DNA of 64,000 nt, taken from the NCBI RefSeq assembly GCF_016801865.2, contig NC_068938.1, positions 183,729,754-183,793,753 on the forward strand, written 5' to 3'. Below, one piece after another: positions 63,775-64,000 of the stretch; the first letter of the stretch is position 1; every line of letters begins with the position of its first letter. The stretch is from Culex pipiens pallens (taxonomy: Eukaryota; Arthropoda; Insecta; Diptera; Culicidae). The notes beneath the pieces were generated by a model. The model was given only the letters and a program-made list of their open reading frames with translations, ran no database searches and was not told the origin of the DNA. Made by a program: the position numbers and the translations under genes.

Positions 63775-64000
63775 GTTTCTAATTATTATTATTTCAAAGA
63801 GGAAAAGCCTTTTCAAGATAAGTATAATTTACATATCCTCTCTCGAGCATAGCAATCCTCTCAATCTAGTTTTTTTTTGGTAATGCTAAGGTTTTTTTTT
63901 TCTTTTTCGATGTCAATAAATTGTTTTGTGTTTCGCATCAACCTCATTATTAATTTAAAAAAAAATCTGGCAATCTTTATAAAGTTAAGATCCGCCACAT
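63775..64000. other. AT-rich end of window
   Basis: No gene or repeat was recognised. Confidence 0.5.

Overview
The window reads as nuclear DNA of an insect, most likely a culicine mosquito of the Culex type. It is AT-rich and crowded with short terminal-inverted-repeat elements, tRNA-headed retroposons and non-LTR retrotransposons, with only one recognisable host gene. The organism call is an inference from the repeat styles and the gene; no species-diagnostic marker was read.

Host gene: the minus strand from 59329 down to 45357 carries the C-terminal part of Pex1, the peroxisomal AAA ATPase that works with Pex6 to recycle the import receptor Pex5. Six exons fit together in phase with consensus splice sites (59071-59329, 58680-59002, 57810-58462, 57578-57751, 45497-45600, 45357-45426). 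They give 526 residues and a stop: a degenerate D1 ATPase domain, a canonical D2 domain and the conserved C-terminal tail. The last three exons were joined by reading phase across an intron of about 12 kb (45601-57577) filled with nested transposons. The 5' exons lie beyond the right edge.

Left part (1 to about 37,600): no confident host gene. It is a mosaic of foldback elements and MITEs, many with perfect TA, TWA or longer target-site duplications. There are also a tRNA-headed retroposon with a 21-bp duplication (19249-20067), a (GATTA)-tailed retroposon with a 25-bp duplication (27326-27755), a 366-bp perfect (TAATC)n array (18293-18658), MITEs that carry tRNA-like segments (6211-8705, 34034-34445) and a near-perfect 333-bp palindrome (35391-35723). 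Less AT-rich islands without repeats (about 5.4-6.2, 9.0-9.9, 12.0-12.9, 16.8-17.4, 20.7-22.3, 25.9-26.9, 32.1-33.8 and 44.6-45.1 kb) may be regulatory or may hold unrecognised exons. One candidate secreted-protein first exon is at 21286 on the minus strand.

Middle (about 37,600 to 42,580): a structurally intact non-LTR retrotransposon with both ORFs open. ORF1 has a PHD-type finger, a coiled coil and an FP25K-like C-terminal domain. ORF2 has an AP endonuclease and a reverse transcriptase. It ends in a poly(A) tract.

Pex1 intron (45,601 to 57,577): the layering can be read from duplications. A 9-bp duplication brackets a 3.65-kb insertion (48597-52248) that resembles a Mutator-like element carrying gene fragments, including a broken Nup50-like piece. 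Inside it sits a hAT-like element with an 8-bp duplication (48873-50699), and inside that a 1.36-kb retroposon with a 23-bp duplication (49198-50555). A second copy of that retroposon, with its own 25-bp duplication and its own nested insertion, is at 61541-63749. A 3.08-kb TIR element (54197-57275) encloses a 1.9-kb foldback with 779-bp arms.
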